Source: CAIKMD01 sp035552195 (GTDB lineage Bacteria > Pseudomonadota > Alphaproteobacteria > ATCC43930 > CGMCC-115725). Taken from it: 64,000 nt of DNA. Made by a program: the position numbers and the translations under genes. Within the stretch, counting starts at the first letter, position 1. Every line of letters starts with the position of its first letter. The notes under the pieces are model-generated. The model saw nothing but the letters and a program-made list of their open reading frames with translations, made no database searches and was not told where the DNA came from. The stretch lies in the NCBI GenBank assembly GCA_035552195.1, contig DASZLU010000065.1, positions 1-64,000 on the forward strand, written 5' to 3'. Below, piece after piece: positions 8,951 to 17,060 of this stretch.

Positions 8951-10150
8951 ATGCAGGTCTTTGTTTTCGATCTCTTGCCGTACGGCCAGCACCTCGATCA
9001 TCTGAAGGTCGATAACGAGCTGCCCTATCCGCTCCGCCGCCAGCATTTCGACGCCGAGATCGCGGCGAAAACGTATGCCGAGCATCTCGAGGCCTGGGAA
9101 GAGATCGACAAGCTCGGCTATGACGGGATCGGCTTCAACGAGCATCACTGCTCGCCCTACGGGCTGATGAATTCGCCCAACCTGCTCGCCTCCGCCGTCG
9201 CGCAGCGGACGAAGAAGGTAAAGCTGCTGATCTACGGCAATCTCCTGCCGCTTCACGAGCCGTTGCGCCTCGCGGAAGAGCTGGCGATGCTCGATTGCCT
9301 GTCGAAGGGCCGGCTGATCGCCGGCTTCGCCCGCGGCATTCCACGCGAATACCAGGTCCACAACGTGCCGCTGGCAGACTCGCGCGCTCGCTTCGAGGAA
9401 GCCTATGACATCATCATGGGCGCGTGGCGCGAGGAGGTGTTCTCCTATAGCGGGAAGTTCTGGTCGTATAGGGACGTCGCGCTATGGCCGCGGCCGCTGC
9501 AACGGCCGCACCCGCCGATCTGGATGCCGATCACCAGCAGCAAAGAGTCGATCGAATTCGCCGGCAGGCACGACATCGCGATCACGCCGGGTCTCGGCTC
9601 GATCGGCTTGCAGCAGGATGTGATCCGCTATTTCGCCAAATGCCTCGCCGCCGCCGGCCACCAGATCGAGCCACGGCATATCTCGCTCGGCCAATCGGTT
9701 TATATCGCCGACAGCAAGGCCGCGGCGGTGCAAGAGAACGGTCCCTACCACCTCTATTTCAACCGCACGCTCTATAGCCACGGGAACGTAACGGAGCACA
9801 GCAAGGGCGAGGCCTCGGGTTATGTCACCTCGGCCTCGATGGATTACATCCGGCCGGAGAATCGCAACGTTGCGGAGCGGGCACGGTCCGACTTCCGCAA
9901 CATGACGATGGACGATGTCGCACGTCAGGCCGAGAACCTGCCCTGGGGCACGCCGGCCGAAGTGACTGAACGACTCATTAACGCGGCGAACCGGACCGGC
10001 GCCGGGACGATCCTCGTTTCGTTCAATCGCGGCGCCATGCCGCAAGAGATGTTCGTCGACCAAATTCGTCGCTTTGCGCGCGATGTCCTACCTGCTTTGC
10101 ACGCGCACCGGGTCGGCAAAGTGCCGGTCGACGAAACCATCGCCGGCTGA
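8951..10150 (+). CDS. LLM class flavin-dependent oxidoreductase
   Basis: 399 residues with the bacterial luciferase-like TIM-barrel pattern: GYDGIGFNEHHCSPYGLMNSP (about 56-76), GNLLPLHEPLRLAEELAMLDCLSKGRL (97-123) and RPLQRPHPPIWMP (180-192). Such enzymes use reduced flavin and oxygen (or F420) for monooxygenation of small organic compounds. The ATG has AGGGAGAAG 5-6 bases upstream. It is transcribed divergently from the VOC-TRAP-Mo-hydroxylase operon across a 150-base gap, which suggests shared control. Substrate unknown. The 158 bases after it carry no gene that I can support. Confidence 0.85.
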   Translation: MQVFVFDLLPYGQHLDHLKVDNELPYPLRRQHFDAEIAAKTYAEHLEAWEEIDKLGYDGIGFNEHHCSPYGLMNSPNLLASAVAQRTKKVKLLIYGNLLPLHEPLRLAEELAMLDCLSKGRLIAGFARGIPREYQVHNVPLADSRARFEEAYDIIMGAWREEVFSYSGKFWSYRDVALWPRPLQRPHPPIWMPITSSKESIEFAGRHDIAITPGLGSIGLQQDVIRYFAKCLAAAGHQIEPRHISLGQSVYIADSKAAAVQENGPYHLYFNRTLYSHGNVTEHSKGEASGYVTSASMDYIRPENRNVAERARSDFRNMTMDDVARQAENLPWGTPAEVTERLINAANRTGAGTILVSFNRGAMPQEMFVDQIRRFARDVLPALHAHRVGKVPVDETIAG

Positions 10151-10308
10151 GCGATATTTTTTCCCGTATATAGGGATCGATTGACGAGTCCGCCTCGGGG
10201 CCGCGGCTGTGGCGCGTAACGCGTCGCAATCGCTAAACTTTTCCTCAAATTCTAATGCACGCCGCGTTTACGATTTCTGGAAAGATTAGCTGCTATCCGT
10301 AGTGCGTG

Positions 10309-11499
10309 ATGAATCCGGCTGAGCTCCAGCGCCACGTCCGATCCCATACCGCATGGCTGAATGGCTTGCCGGGGGGACGCCGCTTGGATTTGCATGGTGT
10401 CGATCTCGCCGGGGTTGATTTCACCGGTGTCGACCTGACGCGCGCCTGTCTTGCCGGTGCCAATCTCAGCAAAGCCGAACTGACCCAGGCGAAGCTTGCC
10501 GAAGCCGACCTTTTCGGCGCCAATCTTTCGAACGCCAATCTGCAGAAGACCGATCTCAGCCGCGCCGATATTCGCGGCGCATCGTTCCGCGAAGCAGAGC
10601 TCGAAGAGGCGACGTTGTGCGAAGCCGATCTGCGCTCCGGCGTGCTCATGAGCAATTGGGAAAAGGATGCGGACGGTACGGCGACGGGCCGATCGGACCT
10701 GACCGCGGCACGGATGCGCCGCGCCAATCTCCGCGGCGCCAAGCTCAACGGCGCGGTACTCACCGCGATCGATGCGCGCGACGCCGTTCTCTATCATTGC
10801 AAGCTCAACCACGCCGACCTGACCGACGCGGATCTGACCGACGCCGATCTGCGCGGCGCGGACCTCTCTTACGCGCGTTTCCAGGCGACCAAGATTCAGG
10901 GGATACTGATCGCCGGCGCGATTCTGGCCGGCATCGACGTTACCGCGGTCGGCATCGATCCCGCCGCGGAAGAGATCAAGGCGAATAGCGAGCGGCTGAC
11001 CAAGATGCTGGACGGGCATCGCGATTGGGTCCGCACCGTCGGCAAGCAAGGTAAGCGCGCGAATATGCGCAACGTCGATCTCACCGAGTTCGATCTCTCC
11101 GGCCGCGAGCTGAGCGGCGTCGATTTCTCCGGCTCGATCCTCGTCCGCGCCAATCTCACCGGGTCGAGCCTCCAATTCGCGAATTTCAGCCGTTGCGACA
11201 TGTCGGACGCCGATTTGACCGACGCGGTGCTCGACGGCGCGCGCATGCCGCGCGCCGATCTCAGCAACGCGATCCTGATCCGCACCTCGATCGCGGCGGT
11301 CAACATCAAGGATCCCAGCGGCAAGACGACCGGCGCAAGCTGGGCGAGCAATCTGACCGATGCGGTCTTCTGCGCGGCCGATCTCACCGAGGCCAACATG
11401 CGCGGCTCCAACCTCACCAACGCCGATTTCCGCGGCGCCAAGCTCGAACAAACCGTCTTCACCGACACCAAAATCGACGGCGCCAAGTTCGACTACTAA
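10309..11499 (+). CDS. Pentapeptide repeat protein with two repeat blocks
   Basis: 396 residues dominated by A(D/N)LXX pentapeptides, which fold as a right-handed quadrilateral beta-helix. Two repeat blocks (about 25-205 and 255-395) are separated by a helical linker (EEIKANSERLTKML). Each block is preceded by a similar header with spaced residues H..W....G..G.R followed by a VDL repeat (start of protein, and about 238-258), which indicates an internal duplication of the whole module. No signal peptide or membrane segment is seen, so the protein is probably cytoplasmic. Pentapeptide proteins of the Qnr/MfpA type mimic DNA and protect gyrase, but many have no known role; nothing here proves that function. 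Start is ATG at 10309, directly after an in-frame GTG. Confidence 0.85.
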   Translation: MNPAELQRHVRSHTAWLNGLPGGRRLDLHGVDLAGVDFTGVDLTRACLAGANLSKAELTQAKLAEADLFGANLSNANLQKTDLSRADIRGASFREAELEEATLCEADLRSGVLMSNWEKDADGTATGRSDLTAARMRRANLRGAKLNGAVLTAIDARDAVLYHCKLNHADLTDADLTDADLRGADLSYARFQATKIQGILIAGAILAGIDVTAVGIDPAAEEIKANSERLTKMLDGHRDWVRTVGKQGKRANMRNVDLTEFDLSGRELSGVDFSGSILVRANLTGSSLQFANFSRCDMSDADLTDAVLDGARMPRADLSNAILIRTSIAAVNIKDPSGKTTGASWASNLTDAVFCAADLTEANMRGSNLTNADFRGAKLEQTVFTDTKIDGAKFDY

Positions 11500-11577
11500 G
11501 ATCTGCGCCAGAAACCGAAAAGCGGTTCGCTCGGCACGATTTGCGTACTTTCGCCCGAAATCGCTGTCTGGTATGGC

Positions 11578-13014
11578 ATGCGCGACATGGCGACACTTCC
11601 AGACATGACACTGGCCGCCCTCTCCGCCGCTTACGCGGCAGGCGGGCTGCGGCCATCGCAGGTCGTCGACGCGATACTGGCACGAATCGCGACGCAAACC
11701 GGCGACAATGTCTGGATCAATCGGGTCCCGGAAGCCGCGCTACGCGCCCGTGCCGGCGAGCTCGATCGTCTGCAAGGCGCGGGCAAGGCCGCCAGCCTGC
11801 CGCTCTTCGGCATCCCCTTCGCGATCAAAGACAATATCGATCTCGCCGACGTGCCGACCACGGCCGCGTGCCCCGATTTCGCTTATGTTCCGAAGCGGTC
11901 CGCGGCCGCGGTCGAGCGGCTCGAAGCGGCGGGCGCGATCGCCGTCGGCAAAACCAATCTCGATCAATTCGCGACCGGCCTGGTCGGCGTGCGCTCGCCT
12001 TACGGTACGCCCCGTAACCCGTTCGCCGCCGATTACATTCCGGGCGGATCGAGTTCCGGCTCCGCGGTTGCAGTCGCCGGCGGCGCGGTAAGCTTCGCAC
12101 TCGGCACCGACACCGCCGGTTCGGGCCGGGTGCCGGCGGGCTTTAATAACATCGTCGGCATCAAACCGAGTCTGGGGCTCGTAAGCACACGCGGCGTCGT
12201 GCCGGCCTGTCGTTCGCTCGACTGCGTCTCGGTTTTTGCGCTCACGGTCGCTGACGGAATGAGCGTGCTCGCGGTCATGGCCGGAACCGATGCCGAGGAT
12301 CCGTATTCGCGGACGGCGTCGCACGGCTTGCAACCGCTCGCGCCCGCGCAGGATTTCGATTTCGCCATTCCGGCCGATCCGACATTCTTTGGCGACAGCG
12401 ACTATGAGCGGCTGTTCGGAGAAGCGATCGCGCGCCTCCAATCGCTGGGCGGCCGGCTGCGGGCAATCGATTTCGCGCCTTTTGCCGCCGCGGCAGAGAT
12501 TCTCTACAGCGATGCCGGCGTCGCCGAGCGCGTTGCCGCCGTCGGCGACTTCTTGCGCGATCATCCGCGCTCCGTGTTGCCGGTAACGCGCGATATCATC
12601 GAGCGCGGACGCAAGGCAAGCGCCGCCGACGTGTATCGCGCGCGCGAAAAACTCGCCGCGTTGCGCGCCCGGGCGATGGCATCGCTGGACGATACACGAT
12701 TGCTGGTTGTCCCCACCGCACCGACGATCTATCGCGTCGCCGAGGTCGAGCGCGATCCGGTCGCGCTGAATAGCCGGCTCGGCACCTATACGAATTTCGT
12801 CAATCCGATGGATCTGTCCGCGATTTCGGTCCCGAGCGGATTCACGCAGCGCGGCTTGCCCTTCGGTATCACGCTCATCGCGCGCGCGTTTGAAGAAGTG
12901 CCGCTTGCCGCCGTGGCATCGGCCTTCGAGCGTGCCGCCGCGCTGCCGCTCGGTGCGGCCGGGATCGATCAGACCACGGCGTCGGCGGTATCGCCGACGC
13001 GCCCCGCGACGTAA
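11578..13014 (+). CDS. Amidase-signature hydrolase, allophanate hydrolase-like (AtzF type, amidase domain only)
   Basis: 478 residues of amidase-signature fold. The catalytic Lys-Ser-Ser set is visible: Lys84 in AIKDNID, Ser158 in PGGSSSGS and Ser182 in DTAGSGRVPA. The spacing and wording (IDLADVPTTAACPDFAY) resemble the amidase half of allophanate hydrolase, which splits allophanate to ammonia and CO2. The usual C-terminal allophanate-hydrolase domain (total near 600 residues) is missing, so it may depend on another protein for the second decarboxylating step or have a related substrate. It lies just before the GntR gene and the biuret-hydrolase-like operon, supporting a role in urea-oligomer breakdown. 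Start could also be the ATG at 11587. Its 3' end overlaps the convergent gntR by 46 bases. Confidence 0.75.
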   Translation: MRDMATLPDMTLAALSAAYAAGGLRPSQVVDAILARIATQTGDNVWINRVPEAALRARAGELDRLQGAGKAASLPLFGIPFAIKDNIDLADVPTTAACPDFAYVPKRSAAAVERLEAAGAIAVGKTNLDQFATGLVGVRSPYGTPRNPFAADYIPGGSSSGSAVAVAGGAVSFALGTDTAGSGRVPAGFNNIVGIKPSLGLVSTRGVVPACRSLDCVSVFALTVADGMSVLAVMAGTDAEDPYSRTASHGLQPLAPAQDFDFAIPADPTFFGDSDYERLFGEAIARLQSLGGRLRAIDFAPFAAAAEILYSDAGVAERVAAVGDFLRDHPRSVLPVTRDIIERGRKASAADVYRAREKLAALRARAMASLDDTRLLVVPTAPTIYRVAEVERDPVALNSRLGTYTNFVNPMDLSAISVPSGFTQRGLPFGITLIARAFEEVPLAAVASAFERAAALPLGAAGIDQTTASAVSPTRPAT

Positions 13015-13676
13015 TCCGCCGACGCTGCGCTGACGATCGTGACATGGGCGCGCATGGCACCCGCTGCGGCGTCCGCTTCGCCGCGCACGATCGCGCTGAC
13101 GACACGTTCGTGCTCGTTGAAAGACAGCGCGAGACGGCCAAGGACCGCGAATTGGCCGTGCCGATACGGGGCGAGACGGCTGCGGATCGAAAGCGCGGTC
13201 TCTTCCAGTGAACGGTTGTGGCTGAAGCGATAGATCAGCGCGTGGAATTCGGTGTTGTAGGCCGCGTAGTTCTCGCGGTCGCCCTGGCGCACATGTTCGC
13301 CGGCTGACTGATGGCACGCTTCGAGCGCACGGCGTTCGGCAGCTTCGATGCGTGTCGCTGCATAGCGGGCGCAAAGACTTTCGAGGTCGGCCATGAACTC
13401 GAAGGTCTCGGTAAGATGATCGCTGTCCGGGCGAGCCACGAAGACGCCGCGATGCGGACGCAGCTCGGCGAGACCGATCGCCGCGAGCCGTCGCAACGCC
13501 TCGCGCACCGGCGTCCGCGACAGGCCGAGGCGCGCGGCGATATCGCACTCGTCGAGCCGCTCGCCAGGCCGCAGCCGGCCGGTGATGATCTCATCGGCGA
13601 GGTGCTGCCGGGCGCCGTCGGCCAAAGTCGCCGCCGTCGTCGCACGGCGAATATTGATGCTGACGTCGTTCGCCAC
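12969..13676 (-). CDS. GntR-family regulator, FadR subfamily (FCD domain)
   Basis: About 235 residues. N-terminal winged helix (ADEIITGRLRPGERLDE, then AARLGLSRTPVREALRRLAAIGL) and an all-helical FCD ligand domain (about 95-225) with metal-ligand-like residues in RYAATRIEAAERR and the ENYAAYNTEFHALIYRFSHN segment. FCD regulators usually sense carboxylates. I prefer a GTG start at 13676; the frame also stays open to a TTG at 13712, so the N-terminus is uncertain. It is divergent from the transport/hydrolase operon and reads toward the amidase gene, overlapping it by 46 bases. A TTGTGTACAA palindrome lies in the gap it shares with the operon, making it the probable local regulator. Confidence 0.85.
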   Translation of the reverse strand: MANDVSINIRRATTAATLADGARQHLADEIITGRLRPGERLDECDIAARLGLSRTPVREALRRLAAIGLAELRPHRGVFVARPDSDHLTETFEFMADLESLCARYAATRIEAAERRALEACHQSAGEHVRQGDRENYAAYNTEFHALIYRFSHNRSLEETALSIRSRLAPYRHGQFAVLGRLALSFNEHERVVSAIVRGEADAAAGAMRAHVTIVSAASADYVAGRVGDTADAVV

Positions 13677-13702
13677 GACCCGCACTCTAAGCGGAAGCCA
13701 AA

Positions 13703-13712
13703 TTGTGTACAA
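13703..13712. promoter_or_regulatory. Candidate GntR operator TTGTGTACAA
   Basis: TTGT-GT-ACAA is a near-perfect palindrome with the TNGT...ACNA core common to FadR-subfamily operators. It lies in the divergent gap between the GntR gene and the binding-protein operon. A second inverted repeat, TGCCT-N7-AGGCA (13724-13740), follows at once, with another TGCCT at 13746-13750. Any of these could be the regulator's site. Confidence 0.45.
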
Positions 13713-13812
13713 TCCCGATCATTTGCCTAATTATGAGGCATAATTTGCCTCGACAATAAGCGCCGCCGCTCGCACTGCTTCGAAATCAACCGGAAACCGG
13801 CGATTCCCAGGC

Positions 13813-13827
13813 TGGCACGAGACTTGC
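13813..13827 (+). promoter_or_regulatory. Sigma-54 (RpoN) -24/-12 promoter of the urea-oligomer operon
   Basis: TGGCACGAGACTTGC fits the RpoN consensus TGGCAC-N5-TTGC at every conserved position. The invariant GG (13814-13815) and GC (13826-13827) are separated by exactly 10 bases. Transcription would start near 13839, about 25 bases before the GTG of the first gene. RpoN promoters need an enhancer-binding activator and in alphaproteobacteria often serve nitrogen-scavenging genes. I did not find a convincing NtrC site upstream. Confidence 0.8.
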
Positions 13828-13862
13828 CCCTATCTCCCTAGGACAACCCAGGGGAGGTGCCC

Positions 13863-14987
13863 GTGACTCACGAATTTCCGCAGCGCAGAACCGTACTGGC
13901 CGGGTTGGGTGGCGCATTGCTCGCCACAACCCTCCCCTTCGGCAAAGCGCGCGCTGCTTCCGACGCTGTCGTCGGCTTCATCTATGTCGGGCCGCGCGAC
14001 GATTTCGGTTACAACCAGTCGCATGCCCAAGGCGCCGCCGCGCTAAAGAAAATGCCCGGCGTCAAAGTCGTCGAGGAAGAGCGCATCCCCGAGACCGTCG
14101 AAGTCGCCAAGGCGATGGAGAGCATGATCAATCTCGACGGCGCCGGGCTGCTGTTCCCGACCTCGTTCGGCTATTTCGATCCTTACATCCTCAAAGCCGC
14201 GGTCAAATATCCGAAAGTCACCTTCGAGCATTGCGGCGGTCTTTGGACGGACAAAGATCCGAAAAATGCCGGCAGCTATTTCGGCTACATCTTCGAAGGT
14301 CAGTACATCAACGGCATCATCGCCGGCTACGCGTCGAAGACCGGCAAGCTCGGCTTTGTCGCGGCCAAGCCGATCCCGCAAGTGCTCCAGAACATCAACG
14401 CCTTCACGCTCGGGGCGCGGCTGGTCAATCCCAATGCGACGGCCAAGGTGATCTTCACCGGCGATTGGTCGCTGCCCGTCAAGGAAGCGGAAGCGACGAA
14501 CAGCCTTATCGATCAAGGCGTCGATGTCATTACCATGCATGTCGATAGCCCGAAGGTCGTCGTGCAGACCGCGGCGCAGCGCGGTGCCATGGTTTGCGGC
14601 TATCACTGCAGCCAAGCAGCGCTGGCGCCCGATGCCTATCTCACCGGCGCCGAATGGAACTGGACCGACCTTTATCCGAAATTCGTGTCGGCGTGGATGA
14701 AGGGCGAGCAGATCCCGAATTTCTATCGCGGCGCGTTCAAGGAAGGCCTCATAAAGCAATCGCCCTACGGCCCGAAAGTCTCCGACGAGGCGAAGAAGCA
14801 TGCCGACGACGTGAAGGCGAAATTGACCGCTGGTGACTACGTCATCTTCAAAGGCCCGCTCAAGGACAACACCGGGAAGGTCGTTGTCGCGGCCGGCGAT
14901 GAGCTGATCCAGACGAACGCCACCGACGAGAAGCTCGAATCGATGGGCTTCCTGGTCGAAGGCGTCATGGGCAGCCTGCCCTCCTAG
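13863..14987 (+). CDS. BMP-family ABC transporter substrate-binding protein
   Basis: 374 residues. The N-terminus has a Tat-like signal (QRRTVLAGLGGALLATT) before the BMP/PnrA-type periplasmic domain, recognisable from VVGFIYVGPRDDFGYNQSHAQGA (about 36-58) and YINGIIAGYASKTGKLGFV (about 143-161). BMP proteins bind nucleosides or other small N-rich molecules. GTG at 13863 is chosen since GGGGAGG ends 5 bases before it; the GTG at 13857 overlaps that motif. First gene behind the sigma-54 promoter, followed 10 bases later by the permease gene. Given the neighbours, the ligand may be biuret, triuret or a related urea oligomer; that is inference. Confidence 0.88.
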   Translation: MTHEFPQRRTVLAGLGGALLATTLPFGKARAASDAVVGFIYVGPRDDFGYNQSHAQGAAALKKMPGVKVVEEERIPETVEVAKAMESMINLDGAGLLFPTSFGYFDPYILKAAVKYPKVTFEHCGGLWTDKDPKNAGSYFGYIFEGQYINGIIAGYASKTGKLGFVAAKPIPQVLQNINAFTLGARLVNPNATAKVIFTGDWSLPVKEAEATNSLIDQGVDVITMHVDSPKVVVQTAAQRGAMVCGYHCSQAALAPDAYLTGAEWNWTDLYPKFVSAWMKGEQIPNFYRGAFKEGLIKQSPYGPKVSDEAKKHADDVKAKLTAGDYVIFKGPLKDNTGKVVVAAGDELIQTNATDEKLESMGFLVEGVMGSLPS

Positions 14988-14997
14988 GCGGGCCGCG

Positions 14998-16122
14998 ATG
15001 GCGGAAGATATGGCGGTGGAGCTCGCGGCTCCGGCAACCTCCTCACCGACGATCGAGCGCGCGCACCAGGCGCTCGTCGTCGGCCGCGCCGCCGAAGCTT
15101 TCCTCATTCCGCTCGGCGCGCTGGTCGGCTCGCTGATTCTGTTCGGCATCTTCGTTGCGATCGCCGGAGTCAATCCCTTCGCCGTCTATCAAGCGATGGC
15201 GGTCGGCTCGGTCGGCTCGTGGTTCTCCATCCAGAACACGCTGACCTTATCGGCGCCGCTTATCCTCACCGCGCTATGCACGGCGTTGCCGGCGCAAGCC
15301 GGATTGATGATCATCGGCGGCGAAGGCGCGTTCGTCATGGGCGGCGTCGCCGCCGTTGCCGCAGGACTGCCGCTTGCGGGTCACCATTTTCCCGGGCTCA
15401 CCGTGCAAACGGTTATGGCGATCGCTGCCCTCGCCGCCGGTGCCGCCTGGATCGCGATGGCGGGCGGGCTGCGTCACCGCCGCGGCGTCAATGAGACCAT
15501 CTCGACCTTGCTGCTGACTTATATAGCGATCGCCTTTCTCAACCAGCTCGTCGAAGGCGTGATGCGCGATCCGTCGAGCCTCAACAAGCCCTCGAGCTAT
15601 CCGCTGCCCGATGCCGCGATGATCGGCGACATCCCCGGCACCGACGTTCATTGGGGCCTCGTGCTCGGCATTCTCTTCTGCGTGTTCGCCTACGTTCTGA
15701 TGTTCCACACGACGTTCGGCTTCGCCGCGCGAATGGTTGGCGGCAACACGCGAGCCGCGCGTCTCGCCGGCTTGCCGGTCGGCCGCATCATCCTCATCGT
15801 CTCAGGTCTCGGCGGCGCGGCCGCCGGTCTGGCCGGGATGATCGAAGTTGCCGCGGTGCAAGGCCGCGCCAGCGCGACGCTCGCCGCGGGTTACGGGTTC
15901 ACCGGCATCCTCGTCGCTTTCATCGCACGGCAAAATCCGCTCGCCGTGATTCCGGTTGCGATTCTTTTTGGCGGCATCAATGCCAGCGGCGGCTTGCTGC
16001 AGCGCCGTCTCGATCTTCCCGATGCATCGGTGCTCGTGCTGCAAGGCATCATCTTCGTCGTTATTCTCGCCAGCGAAACGCTGTTCGGGCGTTTCCGCAT
16101 TTTCCGCCCGAAGGAGCGTTAG
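14998..16122 (+). CDS. ABC transporter permease, BMP/nucleoside-uptake type (first of two)
   Basis: 374 residues with about ten hydrophobic segments and the BPD_transp_2 signature: PLILTALCTALPAQAGLMIIGGEGAFVMGG (about 82-111), TISTLLLTYIAIAFLNQLVEG (166-186) and NPLAVIPVAILFGGINASGGLLQRRLDLPDA near the end, the pattern of YufP/NupP-like permeases. A cytoplasmic N-terminal tail of about 35 residues precedes the first membrane segment. It is the larger permease of a heterodimer with the next gene, which starts at the base after its stop codon, so the two are translationally coupled. Confidence 0.9.
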   Translation: MAEDMAVELAAPATSSPTIERAHQALVVGRAAEAFLIPLGALVGSLILFGIFVAIAGVNPFAVYQAMAVGSVGSWFSIQNTLTLSAPLILTALCTALPAQAGLMIIGGEGAFVMGGVAAVAAGLPLAGHHFPGLTVQTVMAIAALAAGAAWIAMAGGLRHRRGVNETISTLLLTYIAIAFLNQLVEGVMRDPSSLNKPSSYPLPDAAMIGDIPGTDVHWGLVLGILFCVFAYVLMFHTTFGFAARMVGGNTRAARLAGLPVGRIILIVSGLGGAAAGLAGMIEVAAVQGRASATLAAGYGFTGILVAFIARQNPLAVIPVAILFGGINASGGLLQRRLDLPDASVLVLQGIIFVVILASETLFGRFRIFRPKER

Positions 16123-17049
16123 ATGGACGCCGCCGGCATCGGTTGGTGGGGCGTGCCGCTGGCGGTTGCCGCCGGCGCCATTCGCGCCGGAACGCCGTTC
16201 CTCTTCGTCAGCCTTGGCGAGCTCATCACCGAGAAGTCGGGCCGCATCAATCTCGGCCTCGAAGGCACGCTGGTGATGGGGGCGATGACGGGCTACGGCA
16301 CCGCCGATCTGACGGGATCGCCGTGGCTCGGCGTGCTGGTCGCCGGTATCGTCGGCGCCGTGTTCGGGGCGGTTCATGCCGGCTTATGCAGCCTGCCGCG
16401 CGTCAACGACATCGCGGTCGGCATCGCGTTGATGCTCTTTGGCACCGGGCTCGCCTTCTATCTCGGCAAGCCGCTGATCCAGCCGCAAGCGCCGATGCTG
16501 CCCGCCATCACGCTCGGCGCATGGAGCAACATACCGGCCGTGCAGGAAGCGCTGCGCATCAACGCGCTCTTCATCGTCGGCGCGGCGTTGGCGCCGATGA
16601 TCCTTTGGGCGCTGCGTTCGACGCGCTGGGGCATGATCGTTCGCATGGCCGGCGATTCGGCCGATGCCGCGCGCGCCATGGGTTATTCGACCGGTTTCGT
16701 GCGCTTCGCCGCGACGGTGACCGGCGGCTTCCTCGCCGGCGTCGGCGGCTCGTTCCTCTCGCTCTATTACCCCGGGAGCTGGAGCGAAGGCCTGTCGAGC
16801 GGGCAAGGCATCACTGCCGTTGCCTTGGTGATCTTCGCGCGCTGGAGTCCGATGAATTGCCTCTATGCCTCCCTGCTGTTCGGCGGCGCGAGCGCGCTTG
16901 GCCCGGCGCTGCAATCGGTCGGCGTTACCGCCGGTTACTACCTCTTCAATGCCGCGCCCTATTTCCTGACCTTGTTGATCATGGTGCTGACCTCGTCATC
17001 GGAACATCGCCTCACCGGCGCCCCGTCCGAGCTCAGCATCACCCGTTGA
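16123..17049 (+). CDS. ABC transporter permease, BMP/nucleoside-uptake type (second of two)
   Basis: 308 residues, strongly hydrophobic with eight or nine predicted membrane spans. The segment ELITEKSGRINLGLEGTLVMGA (about 31-52) is the hallmark of NupQ/YufQ-type permeases, and ALRSTRWGMIVRMAGDSADAARAMG (about 163-187) is the cytoplasmic loop that contacts the ATPase. Its ATG directly abuts the stop of the first permease. With the BMP protein and the double-domain ATPase at 17741 it completes an importer. Confidence 0.9.
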   Translation: MDAAGIGWWGVPLAVAAGAIRAGTPFLFVSLGELITEKSGRINLGLEGTLVMGAMTGYGTADLTGSPWLGVLVAGIVGAVFGAVHAGLCSLPRVNDIAVGIALMLFGTGLAFYLGKPLIQPQAPMLPAITLGAWSNIPAVQEALRINALFIVGAALAPMILWALRSTRWGMIVRMAGDSADAARAMGYSTGFVRFAATVTGGFLAGVGGSFLSLYYPGSWSEGLSSGQGITAVALVIFARWSPMNCLYASLLFGGASALGPALQSVGVTAGYYLFNAAPYFLTLLIMVLTSSSEHRLTGAPSELSITR

Positions 17050-17060
17050 GGACAATTGCC

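Noticed and set aside
13721..13750. NtrC enhancer site upstream of the sigma-54 promoter
   Set aside because: The TGCCT repeats do not fit the TGCAC...GTGCA consensus; kept only as a possible regulator palindrome.
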